DNA from: JAICYJ01 sp963737445
GTDB lineage: Bacteria > Actinomycetota > Thermoleophilia > Gaiellales > JAICJC01
Reading direction: 5' to 3'
Assembly: GCA_963737445.1 (NCBI GenBank)
Contig: CAVTSO010000015.1
Location: 447,714-511,713 of the forward strand
Length of the DNA stretch: 64,000 nt
Positions 1 through 7,638 of the stretch are shown here, piece after piece (the first letter of the stretch is position 1; every line of letters begins with the position of its first letter). The position numbers and the translations under genes were made by a program. The notes beneath the pieces were generated by a model. That model saw only the letters and a list, made by a program, of their open reading frames with translations, was not told the DNA's origin and did no database searches.

Positions 1-32
1 TCGGCAGCGCACGCTGCCGTGGTTGAGAAATT

Positions 33-491
33 ATGGGGGTGGGTTCTGTGAAGACGGACGAAGGGCGATACACCAAGCTTGCGTCAACCAGGCCGTTTCG
101 GAGAGTGAGCGACCGCCGGGTGCGTCGGGAGCTGCGCCGAGCGGCCTTCCACGCCGCGCTGGCTGCGCGCCGAGCGCGGAGCGTCGGCCCCTCACGGGCG
201 AAGGGCGACCGGCGGGTGACACGAGGGATCCAGCAGTCGACCCGCCACGCCGCGCGAGCCCTGTCGTTCTCAATCAATCCGCCGCCGTCGCATCGCGTGC
301 GAAACACGGTGCTGATCGTGACCGGCGCCGCCACCACGGTGGTAGCGGTGGTCGCAATCCGGTCGAAGCCGTGGCAGTCCGCCGATGATGCGGCGCCTGC
401 CGCCGAGACGGCGGCAGGCGAGACGGAGGATGCCCTGGGCGAGGAGACGCCGTCCCCGGCAGTTCACACCGATACGGAGTCCGTGCAGTAG
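33..491 (+). CDS. Hypothetical single-pass membrane protein
   Basis: I do not recognise this 152-residue protein. The first 85 residues are very basic and Arg-rich. One hydrophobic helix follows (about residues 94-110, NTVLIVTGAATTVVAVVAI), then a short acidic, Ala/Glu-rich tail. This suggests a small membrane-anchored protein with a cytoplasmic basic N-terminus, though the helix is its only structural mark. A GTG at 48 is an alternative start. It lies just upstream of a broken hydrolase gene and gives no functional context. Confidence 0.45.
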   Translation: MGVGSVKTDEGRYTKLASTRPFRRVSDRRVRRELRRAAFHAALAARRARSVGPSRAKGDRRVTRGIQQSTRHAARALSFSINPPPSHRVRNTVLIVTGAATTVVAVVAIRSKPWQSADDAAPAAETAAGETEDALGEETPSPAVHTDTESVQ

Positions 492-537
492 AGACTGGGG
501 CCGGGGTAGCGCGCGGCGGCCGTGAGAGAATCGCCGC

Positions 538-1388
538 GTGACTGATCGACCGTTCACGATCGACACGCGGGATGGCACGATCGGGGCGTGGCGCGGCGAG
601 GGCACGGCCGGTCCCGTTGCCCTTATGCTGCATGGCGGCCCCGGCATGTCCGCCACCTATCTGGATCCGTTGACGGACCTGCTCGCTGACGTGTTCTCCA
701 CCGTCGGCTACCAGCAGCGCGGCCTGCCCCCGACCACCATCCGCGACCCACCTAGTCGATCACCGCGACCGCATCGGCGACGTTCGCCTCGACGGGCGTG
801 GATCGTCGGACACTCTGGGGTGGCCACCTCGCGCTGCACCTGCTCGCGGCCTGCCCCGAGCGGCTCGAGGGCGCGATCATCGTCGACCCGCTCGGCGCCT
901 ATCTCGAGGTGTTCGAGGAGTTCGGAGAGCGAATGACGGCGCCGCTATCAGATGCCCAGCGCGCTCGCGCGGAAGAGATCGACGCCAAGGAGGAGCGGGG
1001 AGAGGCGACACCGGAAGAGTCGCGAGAGGCCTTCAGCCTGGTCTGGCCCTCCTATTTCGCCGATCCCGCCACCGCACCGCCGTGCCCCGACATCGCCCTC
1101 GACGTTGCCACGCTCGCCGGCACGATGGCGTCCGTCCGGGAGCATGAGCAGGCCGGCACGCTCACGCGCCGCCTGCCGGATGTGCCCAGCTCGTTACCGG
1201 TGCTCTTCGTCCACGGCGCCAGGAGCCCGTTGCCCGTCCGCACCACGACCATGACGGCCGAGCTGATACCCCACGCGCGCGTCGAGATCCTGCCCGACGC
1301 CGGACACTTCCCCTGGCACGAGGACCCGGCGGGAACGCGCGACGCGATCGCGCGGTTCGTGGCAGCGTCAGCCTCGCTTCCGGCGTAG
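538..1388 (+). pseudogene. Frame-broken alpha/beta hydrolase (proline iminopeptidase-like)
   Basis: The first reading frame has the oxyanion-hole motif LMLHGGPGMS and the strand VGYQQRGLPP typical of alpha/beta hydrolases of the proline iminopeptidase type. Around 745-800 the reading appears to slip to another frame (DHRDRIGDV), then back to give AWIVGHS. After about 813 the rest of the nucleophile elbow, WGGHLALHLLAACPE, is in a third frame and continues to a normal C-terminus with FVHGARSPLP and the catalytic-His segment DAGHFPWHEDP. All family landmarks are present, but at least two or three indels separate them. Either the gene is decaying or the sequence carries indel errors. Its end overlaps the convergent S4 gene by 21 bp. 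Substrate unknown. Confidence 0.7.
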
Positions 1389-1766
1389 CGCCTCGATTCG
1401 CCGCCGGTCCTGCTTGGTCGGTCGCGGCCCACCGCTAAGGCTCCCGGGAGGGCGGCACAGCCTCCGTTCCTCGGCGCTCCGCTGTCGTTCGGCCATCGAC
1501 TCGGCGGTCTCCTCGAAGAGAGCGGCGGCGACACGGGCCGAGCCGCGCTTGTCGGCTACCTCGAGGACGGTGATCGTCCAGTCCGCTTCGCCGACCCTGA
1601 CCTCGACGACGTCAGCGGCATGTACGTGCTTGGCGGGCTTCACGCGCTCGCCGTTCACCCGCACCCGGCCGCCGAGCACCGCCTCGGTCGCCGCGGCGCG
1701 GGTCTTGAAGAACCGCGCGGCCCAGAGCCACTTGTCAATGCGGACGCTCGCCGTCATCGATCGCAT
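1368..1766 (-). CDS. S4-domain RNA-binding protein, Hsp15/HslR family
   Basis: This 132-residue basic protein opens with an S4 fold: RIDKWLWAARFFKTR (residues 9-23), then GGRVRVNGERVKPAKHV and DVVEVRVGEADWTITV. The family usually has the S4 domain at the N-terminus and a Lys/Arg-rich tail, as here (ending RRIEALRRKRG). In E. coli, Hsp15 binds the 50S subunit carrying a stalled nascent chain; a similar ribosome-rescue role is inferred. The ATG at 1766 has a GAGAG a few bases upstream; an in-frame ATG at 1757 is also possible. The gene is convergent with, and overlaps, the broken hydrolase gene. Confidence 0.85.
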   Translation of the reverse strand: MRSMTASVRIDKWLWAARFFKTRAAATEAVLGGRVRVNGERVKPAKHVHAADVVEVRVGEADWTITVLEVADKRGSARVAAALFEETAESMAERQRSAEERRLCRPPGSLSGGPRPTKQDRRRIEALRRKRG

Positions 1767-1857
1767 GCTCTCACGACGTTCCCGGCGCAGCGATGGATTT
1801 CGCCGCCAATGCGGATCTCAGGTGATACCAGTCCAACGCGACCACAGGAGACGCGAC

Positions 1858-2445
1858 ATGGGAACGATCGTCATCAGCCAGAATGCCTCGCTCGACGGGG
1901 TCGTCCAGGATCCGACCGGCGAGGAGGGGTTCAGGTTCGGCGGCTGGTTCGGCCAGGTGGGCGAGCGGGATCGCACAGAGTGGGCCAAGGTCGAGCTGGA
2001 GGAGGTGCTGCGCGCCGAGGCGCTGCTCCTGGGCCGGCGCAGCGACGAGTGGTTCGCCGAGCGCTGGCTCTCCCGCACCGGCGAGTGGGCGGACAGGTTA
2101 AACAGCATGCCCAAGTTCGTGGTGTCCTCCACCATCGAGCGCGCCAGGTGGACCACCTCGACCAACTCGACGGTGCTGAAGGGCGACGTCGTGGGCGAGG
2201 TCTCGAAGCTGAGGCGGGAGATCGACGGGGAGATCGTCGTGTTCGGCAGCACCCAGCTCGTGCACACGCTGATCGAGCACGACCTGGCCGACCAGGTGCG
2301 GCTGATGGTCTACCCGGTCGTGGCGGGGGCCGGCAAGCGCCTCTTCGAAGACATCAGCGACACGAAGCAGCTGCGCCTCGTCAGCACCCGCACCGTCGGT
2401 GACAACCTCGCCTCACTAACGTACGACGTCGGCGCCGCCTACTGA
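1858..2445 (+). CDS. Dihydrofolate reductase-like (RibD C-terminal domain) protein
   Basis: This 195-residue protein has the RibD C-terminal/DHFR-like pattern: MGTIVISQNASLDGVVQDP at the N-terminus, a central LLLGRRSDEWFAERW, PKFVVSSTIERARW, and the NADPH-site-like segment EIVVFGSTQLVHTLIEHDL, ending with the VYPVVAGAGKRLF motif. Most family members are uncharacterised NAD(P)H-dependent reductases rather than true folate enzymes. The ATG at 1858 is preceded by ACAGGAG about 8 bases upstream, so I chose it over a much longer open frame. It probably stands alone. The substrate cannot be deduced. Confidence 0.85.
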   Translation: MGTIVISQNASLDGVVQDPTGEEGFRFGGWFGQVGERDRTEWAKVELEEVLRAEALLLGRRSDEWFAERWLSRTGEWADRLNSMPKFVVSSTIERARWTTSTNSTVLKGDVVGEVSKLRREIDGEIVVFGSTQLVHTLIEHDLADQVRLMVYPVVAGAGKRLFEDISDTKQLRLVSTRTVGDNLASLTYDVGAAY

Positions 2446-2525
2446 CGTCGCTGCCGCCGCTGCGCGAGGAACGCCGAGATGCAGACGACGAGGAACACGA
2501 GGGCGACGATGCCAAGGATGATCAC
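2439..2525 (-). CDS. Possible 28-residue transmembrane miniprotein
   Basis: On the minus strand a GTG at 2525 opens a 28-codon frame. It reads MIILGIVALVFLVVCISAFL and ends with a basic tail (AQRRQRRQ). That is one complete hydrophobic helix with a positive cytoplasmic end, as in real membrane miniproteins. An AGGA lies 8 bases before the GTG. It sits between two annotated genes and overlaps the 3' end of the reductase-like gene by 7 bp. No family is recognised. The hydrophobic bias and the Shine-Dalgarno are the only support. Confidence 0.4.
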   Translation of the reverse strand: MIILGIVALVFLVVCISAFLAQRRQRRQ

Positions 2526-2553
2526 GCGCCCATCCTAGTGGCTGCCACAGGGT

Positions 2554-3093
2554 TCACGCCGGTTCGGAAGGCGCCGGTCGCCGCATATGCAACAACGGGA
2601 ACGGTCGCCCGCCGTCATCCAGCGGCGAGCGACCGACCACCACGAACCCGAGCGCCTGATAGAAGCCAACGGCAGCGTGGTTCTGCTCGTTGACGTCGAC
2701 GGTGAGATCCCCGCCGCGCAGTTCCTGGGCGTGGGCCACCAGCCCGCGCCCGCCTCCCTGCCCGCGCCGGGCCGGCTCCAGGAAGAGCGCCGAGATGCCT
2801 TCACCCGCAAGGCCCATGAAGCCGACCGGCTGCTCTCCTGGCTCCGTCAGCACCCACAGCTCGACCGCGTCGTCATCGAGCGCCGCCGCGACCAGCGGCC
2901 GCAGCGCCAGGATGTCGTCCTCGGTCAGGAAGTCGTGCGTCGCGCGCACCGACCGCTCCCACACATCGATCAGTCCCGGGAGCTCCGTCGAGCGCGCTCG
3001 ACGGATCTGGAAGCTACTCGCGGGCGTACGCCTCCGCCGACTTCGATTCGAACTCGTAGGCGACGAACGGCTCATCGCCGACGACCCAGGCAT
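2554..3093 (-). CDS. GNAT family N-acetyltransferase
   Basis: The protein carries a GNAT fold. IRRARSTELPGLIDVWERSV is the first strand and helix, RATHDFLTEDDI follows, then the strand PVGFMGLAGEGISALFLEPA, the acetyl-CoA loop RRGQGGGRGLVAHA, and the late motif VNEQNHAAVGFYQALGFVVV. It resembles the YjaB-type subgroup. Homology begins only near base 3012, directly at the stop of the upstream cupin gene. There is no usual start codon there: the only in-frame ATG (3093) lies 80 bp inside the cupin gene. The true start is therefore uncertain (rare codon or hidden indel). Substrate unknown. Confidence 0.75.
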   Translation of the reverse strand: MPGSSAMSRSSPTSSNRSRRRRTPASSFQIRRARSTELPGLIDVWERSVRATHDFLTEDDILALRPLVAAALDDDAVELWVLTEPGEQPVGFMGLAGEGISALFLEPARRGQGGGRGLVAHAQELRGGDLTVDVNEQNHAAVGFYQALGFVVVGRSPLDDGGRPFPLLHMRRPAPSEPA

Positions 3094-3379
3094 CGTGGCC
3101 CGGCGCGATCACGTACGACCTGCCTGGACCGACATCCATCTCGGTCCCGTCCTCGTGACTGACGTGCATGCGCCCCGACTGGACGACACCTACATGTCGC
3201 AGCTGGCAGCTGTCCGTTCCCGCCACCTGCTTGATGCACTCCGACCAACGCCACCCCGGCTGCAGCGTCAATCGTGCGGCCGTGGTCGCGTCGTCCATGC
3301 GCACCACAGCCACCGTCGTCTTGTCGGGGGAACGAACCTCATCGGGCGAATCGAAGTCGCCGACCTGCAGACCAGCCAT
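3014..3379 (-). CDS. Cupin-domain protein
   Basis: A 121-residue single-domain cupin. The central part reads GWRWSECIKQVAGTDSCQLRH, then HVGVVQSGRMHVSHEDGTEM, then GPGRSYVIAPGHDAWVVGDE, which matches the two cupin motifs around a small beta-barrel. The His of RHVG and the His of PGHDAW are candidate metal ligands, though the set looks incomplete. Such proteins are often described as small-molecule sensors or isomerase-like, and the function here is unknown. The gene reads into the GNAT gene and they are probably co-transcribed. Confidence 0.75.
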   Translation of the reverse strand: MAGLQVGDFDSPDEVRSPDKTTVAVVRMDDATTAARLTLQPGWRWSECIKQVAGTDSCQLRHVGVVQSGRMHVSHEDGTEMDVGPGRSYVIAPGHDAWVVGDEPFVAYEFESKSAEAYARE

Positions 3380-3623
3380 ATCGAACCACTCCTCTCATCG
3401 GTGGTGATCCTCGCGCGGATCCGAACTAGCGACCCTACCGCACTCGAGGTCTGACAGCACCCCGGCCGAGGCGTGCGAGCGGCCTGGTTTCAGCTCCGCG
3501 GCCCGGGGAATGAGGTGGGCGCGCGCCGGCCTGCCGAGCTTGGGGGGATGGTGCGCCGGTGAGGACGGCACGAACAAACCGCAGAAGGTGCCGCCCTCAC
3601 TTCGCCGTCCGGCCGGGGGTGGG

Positions 3624-4136
3624 TCAGCGCGAGGAGAGGTCGCTGAGCGAGGGCGGCGGGCCGAGAATCTCGGCGCCGTACGCCGCGAACAGGCCCACCA
3701 TCTCGGGCATCGGCGGCATCACCATGTCGGTCGGGGGCTCGGAGCCGTCCACGGGCACGCCGCGGGAGACGAAGATCTGCTCGGAGCCCGAGGGGCTGAT
3801 CGTCACCAGCATCCGTGCGCGTTCGGACGTGACCAGGTAGGCGTGGGGGACGTCGCGCGGGCCGAAGCAGTAGTCGCCCGCCGCGAGGTCGATCCGGTCG
3901 TCATCGACGAACATGGTGACCTCGCCCTCGAGCACATGGAACGTCTCGTCCTCGTTGTGATGGACGTGGAAGGGCGGCCCACCGCCGCGCGGGTCGTCGA
4001 CCTCGATCTGCGAGAACGCGCCGCCGGTCTGGTCGGGACCCGCCTTGACGGTGATGCGGCCGGTCTTCCACCAGACGTCGGCGAGGCCCTCGCCGGTGAC
4101 GAGGCGGTAGGGCTTGGTGGGAGTTGCGGAGGGCAT
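3624..4136 (-). CDS. Cupin-domain protein (quercetin dioxygenase-like)
   Basis: A 170-residue cupin with a well-kept metal site: FHVHHNEDETFHVLEGEVTM supplies the His-x-His, Glu and His ligands of motif 1, and GDYCFGPRDVPHAYLV supplies the motif 2 His. Proteins of this size resemble single-cupin quercetin 2,3-dioxygenase-like or hydroxylase-type proteins. The ATG at 4136 has GGAG 8 bases upstream, so I prefer it to an upstream in-frame ATG. The gene is divergent from a LysR gene across about 100 bp, the classic layout for a LysR regulator and its target, so it is probably controlled by that regulator. Substrate unknown. Confidence 0.8.
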   Translation of the reverse strand: MPSATPTKPYRLVTGEGLADVWWKTGRITVKAGPDQTGGAFSQIEVDDPRGGGPPFHVHHNEDETFHVLEGEVTMFVDDDRIDLAAGDYCFGPRDVPHAYLVTSERARMLVTISPSGSEQIFVSRGVPVDGSEPPTDMVMPPMPEMVGLFAAYGAEILGPPPSLSDLSSR

Positions 4137-4216
4137 GTGTGACTCCTTCGGATCGGGGATCGTGCTGTCGAAGATGACAGTCCCACGTCGCAGGGCTTTC
4201 CGCAAAGGAAGAGTTG

Positions 4217-4225
4217 TAACAGTTA
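4217..4225. promoter_or_regulatory. Candidate LysR operator between divergent genes
   Basis: TAACAGTTA is a 9-bp palindrome around a central A, set in an AT-richer patch (bases 4213-4230) of the 104-bp gap between the divergent cupin and LysR genes. LysR regulators usually bind short dyads with a T-N11-A core close to their own start, and this patch is 16 bases before the LysR ATG. The assignment is by position and symmetry only. Confidence 0.35.
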
Positions 4226-4240
4226 TCATTCCCGAACGGA

Positions 4241-5161
4241 ATGGAACTGAAGCAGCTCAGGGTCCTGCAGGCCGTCGGCGAGACCGGCTCATTCTCCGCC
4301 GCCGCCGCCACGCTCGACTACACACAGCCGGCCGTGTCGAAGATCGTCGCGACGCTGGAGCGCCAGCTCGGGACGACCCTGGTCGACCGCGGAGTCCGCC
4401 CGCTGCGGCTGACCGAGGCCGGAAGCGCGCTCGCCCGACGCGCGAGCGCGGCCCTCGAGCAGATCGCCGCCGCCGAGCTCGAGGTCGACGCGATCGCCAA
4501 CCTCTCGGCCGGCAGGCTGCGGCTGGGGACGTTCTCGAGCGCCGGCGCCGCGATGGTCGTCGACGCGCTGCGCGTCTTCCGCCAGGCGCACCCCGCGGTC
4601 GACGTCTCGATCACCGAGATCGGGATGCCCTCGGCGCTCGCCCGGTCACTGCGGCGCGGCGACCTCGACCTCGGCGTCTCGTTCGACTATCCGGAGCTGG
4701 GCGACACGTTCGGCGGTGACCTCGACCACGTGCATCTGCTCGATGATCCCTTCGATGTCGTGGTGCCGCGCGGCCATAGGCTCGCCACCAGTCGGACGAT
4801 CCGCTTCGCCGACCTGAGCGACGAGAGTTGGCTGCTGGGGGACTTCGGAACCGACAGCCCCAGCTTCCGCATGATCGACCGCCGCTGCCGCGAGGCCGGC
4901 TTCGATCCAGCCGTTGCCTATCGCGTCAACGACTGCCAGATGGCCCAGGCGCTCGTCGCTGCCGAAGAGGGGATCGCCCTGCTTCCACGGCTGATGCTGC
5001 GGGCCACGAACCCGGGCGTCGCGATCAGGCCGCTTGACAACGACCCGCCCAGCCGCCGAGTCGTGTCCCTCCGGCTCTCGACGAGATACCTGACTCCCGC
5101 ATCCGAGCGCTTCACCGAGCTGCTCGTCGCCGCCAGCACGGACCACGCCGCGACGCCCTGA
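4241..5161 (+). CDS. LysR family transcriptional regulator
   Basis: A 306-residue protein of normal LysR length. The N-terminus MELKQLRVLQAVGETGSFSA with AAATLDYTQPAVSKIVATLE is the winged helix-turn-helix. The remainder (from about residue 90, LRLGTFSSAGAAMVVDALRV) is the periplasmic-binding-like effector domain, with AAEEGIALLPRLML near its end. The ATG at 4241 is the first codon of the conserved N-terminus; the Shine-Dalgarno is weak (ACGGA). The divergent cupin gene is the likely target and the regulator probably represses itself. Effector unknown. Just after its stop lies a stump of an ECF sigma factor gene. Confidence 0.9.
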   Translation: MELKQLRVLQAVGETGSFSAAAATLDYTQPAVSKIVATLERQLGTTLVDRGVRPLRLTEAGSALARRASAALEQIAAAELEVDAIANLSAGRLRLGTFSSAGAAMVVDALRVFRQAHPAVDVSITEIGMPSALARSLRRGDLDLGVSFDYPELGDTFGGDLDHVHLLDDPFDVVVPRGHRLATSRTIRFADLSDESWLLGDFGTDSPSFRMIDRRCREAGFDPAVAYRVNDCQMAQALVAAEEGIALLPRLMLRATNPGVAIRPLDNDPPSRRVVSLRLSTRYLTPASERFTELLVAASTDHAATP

Positions 5162-5169
5162 ATCTTCCA

Positions 5170-5316
5170 CAGCCGGCGCTCGTGAACGGCGCCGGGTTGG
5201 TGGTCGGAAGGCCCGGCTACCCGATCGCCGTAGTCAGCTTCACCGTCGCCGGTGGCCGCATCGCTGCGATCGACCTCATCACCGACCCCGAGAAGCTGGC
5301 GCGCATCAGGGCGTGA
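5170..5316 (+). pseudogene. C-terminal stump of an ECF41/SigJ-type sigma factor gene
   Basis: Starting 9 bases after the LysR stop, an open frame without a start codon reads QPALVNGAGLVVGRPGYPIA and VVSFTVAGGRIAAIDLITDP, ending EKLARIRA and a TGA at 5314-5316. This closely matches the end of the SnoaL-like C-terminal domain that ECF41 (SigJ-like) sigma factors carry after their sigma-70 regions. Only the last 48 codons remain, and the sigma domains are absent. I infer a deletion, perhaps during arrival of the LysR/cupin pair. It overlaps the convergent phosphoesterase gene by 11 bp. Confidence 0.6.
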
Positions 5317-6277
5317 GGCCGAGCTGCCGGGCGAGGCTGTCAGACCGCGTCCGCGCTGCGCCAAGCGGGGCGTACCCGAGTGTGCGTTCGATCGTTCGCA
5401 GCAGGTCGTAGTGGGTGAAGCGGCCGCGCGCGACCGAGCCTGGGGTCGTGTAAGGCGAGACGATAACCAGCGGCACGTGGTTGCCGGAGCTGTAGTCGTC
5501 CTCATCCCAGGTCACGAACACGGCGACGTCCCCCCGGCCGTACGCCGCGCTGCGAACGATCCGGGCGATCCACGTCTGTGCGAATCGGTCACCGCAGGAG
5601 ACACAGCCGTCGTGCTGGTCGTCTCGGACGTCAGGGACGACCATCGAGAACGCGGGCAACCGATCGGCGTTGAGCGTCGCCGACAGGCCGTGGCGAGGGC
5701 CGTCCAGCGGGATCTGCCTGGCCCGGCACTGCGTGCGGATCCGCGTGTAGTAGGGAGCCGCGGTGTGGCGGGTCGCATAGCGCCCGATCGTCTGGCGCTG
5801 GCAGCGGCGGGTCATCGACTGCGCCCATACCCGCCAGCTGCCGTGGGTCTGCCCGAAGATGCTGCGATCGCGCGACACGCAGCTGCCACCGGGCTCACAG
5901 TCCAGGCCGCGGATGCGGCTGGGGATGTGGCCGCTGGTGAGCGCGATGTAGTTGGGCAGGCTGGGGTGGGCGACGGCGTAGTAGCCGGCGGCGCGGGCAC
6001 AGCGTGCCGCCGTGGCGTGCAGGTACGGCATCGAGCCGAGCACCGGGGTCGCGTGGTTTTCCATCATGACGAGCACGACGGAGCGAATGTGCGGTGCGGT
6101 GCCGGCCAGCGCGCCGCAGGGCGCAGACGCGGTCACAGCAGGGCTCTCGAACTGCACGGGCGCGTTCGGCTGGGCCGCGGTCATCCCCAGCAGGCAGAAG
6201 ACCAGGATCGTCCCGATTAGCGCGCGGCAGATCACTGGGCGATGGTGCATCTGCTGGGTGTATCGGCGCTGGCCCAA
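5306..6277 (-). CDS. Exported phosphoesterase (acid phosphatase/phospholipase C-like)
   Basis: A 323-residue protein with an N-terminal hydrophobic export segment (CRALIGTILVFCLLGMTAA). The mature part starts a phosphoesterase-family domain with SVVLVMMENHATPVLGSMPY, the metal-binding MENH signature, then HPSLPNYIALTSG, and later VVPDVRDDQHDGC and AVFVTWDEDDYSSGNHVPL with further acidic and His ligands. The family hydrolyses phosphate esters, including acid phosphatases and phospholipase C. The order and size fit short single-domain members. An ATG at 6250 (MHHRP) is an alternative start. It is divergent from a beta-propeller gene. Substrate unknown. Confidence 0.85.
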   Translation of the reverse strand: MGQRRYTQQMHHRPVICRALIGTILVFCLLGMTAAQPNAPVQFESPAVTASAPCGALAGTAPHIRSVVLVMMENHATPVLGSMPYLHATAARCARAAGYYAVAHPSLPNYIALTSGHIPSRIRGLDCEPGGSCVSRDRSIFGQTHGSWRVWAQSMTRRCQRQTIGRYATRHTAAPYYTRIRTQCRARQIPLDGPRHGLSATLNADRLPAFSMVVPDVRDDQHDGCVSCGDRFAQTWIARIVRSAAYGRGDVAVFVTWDEDDYSSGNHVPLVIVSPYTTPGSVARGRFTHYDLLRTIERTLGYAPLGAARTRSDSLARQLGLTP

Positions 6278-6300
6278 CCTGCCTACAGCCTGCAGGCAGG
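6278..6300. promoter_or_regulatory. Inverted repeat in a divergent promoter region
   Basis: CCTGCCT at 6278-6284 is exactly mirrored by AGGCAGG at 6294-6300, with the 10-bp palindrome GCCTGCAGGC nested inside. It lies between the divergent phosphoesterase and beta-propeller genes, next to the first possible phosphoesterase start. It could be an operator serving both promoters. Its function is inferred only from symmetry and place. Confidence 0.3.
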
Positions 6301-6392
6301 ACGTCGTGCCGTCTGTGACCGCCCGTCCACCACCGCTGGGTTAACCACCGCTCAACATTCGACGGGGTGCACAGCGCTACCGTTTGGCTGCG

Positions 6393-7631
6393 ATGGTGAC
6401 CTCACGCGGACGCCACGACCGCCGGAGGCAGCCACCGAGGGGATCGCGAGCGCTCTGGCCGGTGATCACGATCGCAATGGCCACCGCGGTGCTGATACTG
6501 GCACTGACACAGCGCGACGACCGGGTGGCGCCTGCAATCGCGCCGCCACATCCGCGGGCGGTCGCGGCGGATGACAGGATCATCGCCGCCGGCCCACACA
6601 GCGCCACGGCGGGACGCGCTCCGTCGCACCACGTCAACGTCTACGCCCACGACGGCGCCGACATGCTGACGGGCGCCGCGCGCCGGGCGCGCCCGCTGAT
6701 CTACGTGCCCAACTCCGGCAGCAACACCGTGGACGTGATCAACCCGGCCACGCGGCGGGTGATCTGGCAGTTTCCGGTCGGCCTGGAGCCCCAGCACGTG
6801 GTGCCGTCGTGGGATCTGAAACGGCTGTACGTGACGAACGACCAGAGCAACACGCTGACGCCAATCAACCCGGTGACGGGGCGTCCCGGCCGGCCGATCG
6901 CGGTCGCTGATCCGTACAACCTCTACTTCACGCCCGGCGGCAGCCGGGCGATCGTGGTCGCCGAGCGGCTCGACCGGCTCGACTTCCGCAACCCGCACAC
7001 GTTCCGGCTGATCCACGCGCTGCATGTGCCGTGTGCGGGGGTGGATCACATGGACTTCTCGGCCGGCGGCCGCTACCTGCTCGCGACCTGTGAGTTCTCC
7101 GGTCAGATCCTGAAGGTCGACGTCAAGCGCGAACGCGTGATCGGCACGCTGCAGCTGCCCGACGGCCCCGGCGGAATGCCCCAGGACATCAAGCTCGCTC
7201 CCGACGGGAAGGTGTTCTACGTGGCCGACATGATGGCGAACGGCCTCTGGAAGGTCGACGGCCGGAGGTTCAACGTGACGGGGTTCATCCACACCGGAGC
7301 CGGCGTGCACGGGCTGTATCCCAGCCGCAACGCCAGGTACCTCTACGCGACGAACCGGGGCGAGGGCTCGATCTCGGTGATCAGCTTCCGCACCGGCCGG
7401 GTCGTCAAGAAGTGGTGGATTCCCGGCGGCGGCAGCCCCGACATGGGCGGCGTGTCGGCGAACGGCCGGGTGCTGTGGGTTTCGGGGCGCTACAACGACG
7501 TGGTCTACGCGATCAGCACCCGCAACGGAAGGCTGCTGGCGAAGATACCGGTCGGCGCCAGCCCACACGGCCTCTGCGTGTGGCCACAGCCGGGCCGCTA
7601 CTCGCTCGGCCATACCGGCATCCTGCGCTGA
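6393..7631 (+). CDS. Exported YVTN-type beta-propeller protein
   Basis: A protein of about 412 residues with one N-terminal hydrophobic segment (WPVITIAMATAVLILAL) and then a seven-bladed-propeller pattern of 40-residue repeats: LIYVPNSGSNTVDVINPATR, RLYVTNDQSNTLTPINPVTG, RAIVVAERLDRLDF, KVFYVADMMANGLWKVD, YLYATNRGEGSISVISFRTG and LWVSGRYNDVVYAIST. YVTN repeats are found in surface-layer and secreted proteins and in some quinohemoprotein-like proteins, so the family alone does not give a reaction. I use the ATG at 6393; a TTG at 6384 is possible. It is likely anchored or secreted and is divergent from the phosphoesterase gene. Confidence 0.8.
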   Translation: MVTSRGRHDRRRQPPRGSRALWPVITIAMATAVLILALTQRDDRVAPAIAPPHPRAVAADDRIIAAGPHSATAGRAPSHHVNVYAHDGADMLTGAARRARPLIYVPNSGSNTVDVINPATRRVIWQFPVGLEPQHVVPSWDLKRLYVTNDQSNTLTPINPVTGRPGRPIAVADPYNLYFTPGGSRAIVVAERLDRLDFRNPHTFRLIHALHVPCAGVDHMDFSAGGRYLLATCEFSGQILKVDVKRERVIGTLQLPDGPGGMPQDIKLAPDGKVFYVADMMANGLWKVDGRRFNVTGFIHTGAGVHGLYPSRNARYLYATNRGEGSISVISFRTGRVVKKWWIPGGGSPDMGGVSANGRVLWVSGRYNDVVYAISTRNGRLLAKIPVGASPHGLCVWPQPGRYSLGHTGILR

Positions 7632-7638
7632 CGGGCGG

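Noticed and set aside
3380..3623. Short open frames between the two cupin genes
   Set aside because: No family signal and no good start; probably plain intergenic DNA.
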